From CAVYGN01 sp964413265 (GTDB taxonomy: Bacteria; Spirochaetota; Brevinematia; Brevinematales; JAOACQ01), in NCBI GenBank assembly GCA_964413265.1, contig CAYPRX010000015.1, forward strand, positions 1 to 5,777: a stretch of 5,777 nucleotides of DNA, given 5' to 3'. Every line of letters starts with the position of its first letter. Positions within the stretch are counted from its first letter, which is position 1. The notes under the pieces were generated by a model. The model was given only the letters and a program-made list of their open reading frames with translations, searched no databases and was not told the origin of the DNA. This document shows positions 5,659 through 5,777 of the stretch, piece after piece. Both the position numbers and the translations under genes were made by a program.

Positions 5659-5777
5659 GCGGAATCCCCGATTTCAGCTAGATATTCATTGATCTGCGAA
5701 ATAAAAATTTGCGGGTTTATGGGTTTTTCTATATAACCGGTACATCCTGCTTTGAGAGCCTTTTCTCGGTCGCCGGT
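5655..5777 (-). CDS. CheY/DivK-like response regulator receiver, C-terminal part (5' end outside window)
   Basis: The frame is open from the window edge to a TGA at 5657-5655 and gives 40 residues. They read as the end of a receiver domain: TGDREKALKAGCTGYIEKPI contains the alpha-4 segment, the AGCTGYIEKP signature with the conserved lysine before proline (beta-5), and then the amphipathic last helix ending about 10 residues before the stop. Nothing follows the receiver, so the protein ends with this domain and has no C-terminal output. It could be a stand-alone DivK/CheY-type regulator or the last domain of a larger hybrid protein whose start is off the window. The phosphoacceptor aspartate is not visible here. 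The stop overlaps the start of the hybrid kinase gene (ATGA), which implies co-transcription and translational coupling. Receiver identity is secure; the full architecture is unknown. Confidence 0.87.
   Translation of the reverse strand, partial: TGDREKALKAGCTGYIEKPINPQIFISQINEYLAEIGDSA

Overview
The window reads almost entirely on the minus strand, so transcription runs from high to low coordinates. It holds the downstream part of a tightly packed bacterial two-component / cyclic-di-GMP signalling operon, closed off by an IS3-family insertion sequence. The stacked receiver and PAS domains, the HD-GYP output, the moderate base composition and the clear Shine-Dalgarno sequences suggest a free-living Gram-negative bacterium with a large signalling repertoire. 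A Desulfobacterota/deltaproteobacterial type is my best guess, but nothing here fixes the taxon.

Layout in transcription order. (1) 5777-5655: the last 40 codons of a CheY/DivK-like receiver whose beginning lies outside the window. (2) 5658-2512: a 1048-residue soluble hybrid histidine kinase with order REC, PAS, PAS, PAS, coiled coil, HisKA, HATPase_c, REC, helical tail. (3) 2515-1406: a REC-HD-GYP response regulator, predicted to hydrolyse cyclic di-GMP, with a full set of metal-ligand residues. (4) 1403-1347: the first 19 codons of a further receiver gene, cut off by the insertion sequence. Genes 1/2 and 2/3 overlap by 4 bp (ATGA) and genes 3/4 are 2 bp apart, so one co-transcribed, translationally coupled unit is likely.

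The insertion sequence spans about 108-1345. It has orfA (helix-turn-helix plus coiled coil), orfB (DD(35)E transposase), an A AAA AAC slippage heptamer in the correct phase to make an OrfAB fusion, imperfect terminal inverted repeats, and a target duplication of ACT or ACTT (minus strand). It looks coding-intact. Its left inverted repeat carries a perfect 8-bp tandem duplication that the right one lacks.

Positions 1-107 are AT-rich flank (about 23% GC by my count) with no recognisable gene. Rejoining the two flanks across the duplicated target keeps the receiver frame open but yields only about 37 codons before a stop, without a receiver fold, so gene 4 may have been damaged before the element arrived.

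Functionally, the kinase would sense an unknown cytoplasmic cue through its PAS domains and pass phosphate to its own or neighbouring receivers. The HD-GYP protein would turn that signal into a lower cyclic-di-GMP level. No novel system is evident. The most noteworthy points are the receiver gene broken by the element, the altered left terminus, and the number of receivers served by one kinase.
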